Below are positions 31,767 through 31,873 of a stretch of DNA of 31,873 bases, in pieces. The position numbers were made by a program, and so were the translations under genes. This DNA comes from JAFLUQ01 sp964551215. Lineage in GTDB: Bacteria; Bacillota; Clostridia; UMGS1883. The notes under the pieces were generated by a model. The model searched no databases, was not told the DNA's origin, and saw nothing but the letters and a program-made list of their open reading frames with translations. The stretch is taken from positions 1-31,873 of the forward strand of contig CAZKBV010000010.1 of assembly GCA_964551215.1 (NCBI GenBank), read 5' to 3'. Positions within the stretch are counted from its first letter, which is position 1. Every line of letters starts with the position of its first letter.

Positions 31767-31808
31767 GTAAAAACTGTAGGCGCGGATATCCGCGCCTACA
31801 GTTTTTAC
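31767..31808. terminator. Perfect 42-nt palindrome, bidirectional terminator or repeat
   Basis: The arms 31767-31787 and 31788-31808 are exact reverse complements. They start GTAAAAACTGTAGGCGCGG and end CCGCGCCTACAGTTTTTAC. GC-rich core plus flanking A/T runs gives a good intrinsic terminator in both directions. It lies after the DUF2207 gene and before a probable converging gene. The core GCGCGGAT also occurs in the palindrome near 204, so it could be a member of a dispersed repeat. Confidence 0.7.
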
Positions 31809-31826
31809 GCTTTCACAAACTATCCT

Positions 31827-31873
31827 TTACGCTTCCATATGCTTGCCAAGAAACCCGGCGGCGCTTTGGCAGA
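31827..31873 (-). CDS. Possible 3' end of a converging gene (partial)
   Basis: The last 47 nt, read on the minus strand, give …CQSAAGFLGKHMEA and a stop at 31827-31829, which looks protein-like. The other two minus frames are also open for most of this length (one stops at 31820), so the frame is uncertain. The bidirectional palindrome just left of it fits the idea that a leftward gene ends here. No function can be assigned. Confidence 0.3.
   Translation of the reverse strand, partial: CQSAAGFLGKHMEA

Overview
The window looks like a chromosomal segment of a bacterium of the class Clostridia (Firmicutes), moderate in GC. The evidence is strong AGGAGG-type ribosome sites with frequent TTG/GTG starts, sigma-A promoters with 17-nt spacers, a Gram-positive LexA box (CGAAC-N4-GTTCG), the Firmicutes order holB-ricT, and a CwlO/PcsB-type hydrolase beside FtsEX. 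I cannot place it to genus. No phage, insertion sequence, CRISPR array or defence island is visible.

Layout. Positions 1-1750 hold a structured, repeat-like non-coding stretch, a six-helix membrane protein, a small Cys-rich protein, and a repeat-rich gap. Positions 1751-7296 are leftward: uvrB-uvrA under a near-ideal promoter with a LexA operator in its spacer, and upstream of it a short iron-sulfur QueG-like protein. Positions 7463-7719 form a rightward tRNA-Asp/tRNA-Thr unit with consensus promoter and strong terminator. A large leftward gene (7767-11378) encodes a secreted GH127-type (beta-L-arabinofuranosidase family) enzyme. An orphan Wzz/YveK-like protein follows with its own promoter and terminator.

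Positions 12636-19578 are a cell-wall morphogenesis cluster: a PucR/CdaR-type regulator behind a structured leader, ftsE, ftsX, an M23 coiled-coil hydrolase, an S41 carboxy-terminal processing protease and a DacF-like D,D-carboxypeptidase homologue. FtsEX probably gates the hydrolase across the membrane. The protease and the DacF homologue fit roles in processing or trimming the wall machinery, but the DacF homologue has lost canonical residues in two of its three active-site motifs.

Positions 19662-29240 are a long, tightly overlapped transcript: murJ (lipid II flippase), a DUF5693 membrane protein, a shikimate-kinase-like P-loop protein, holB, ricT, a D-2-hydroxyacid dehydrogenase, a HAD phosphatase, a YjdF/DUF2238-like membrane protein and an acyltransferase-3 protein. 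A separate promoter then drives lemA plus a DUF2207 membrane protein, ending near a perfect 42-nt palindrome that may terminate transcription from both sides.

Most of the content is familiar. The less expected signals are the degenerate DacF motifs, repeated 15- to 21-bp tandem duplications at gene boundaries (several spanning stop codons), the structured leader before the regulator-ftsEX operon, and the compact multi-stem element at 56-165.
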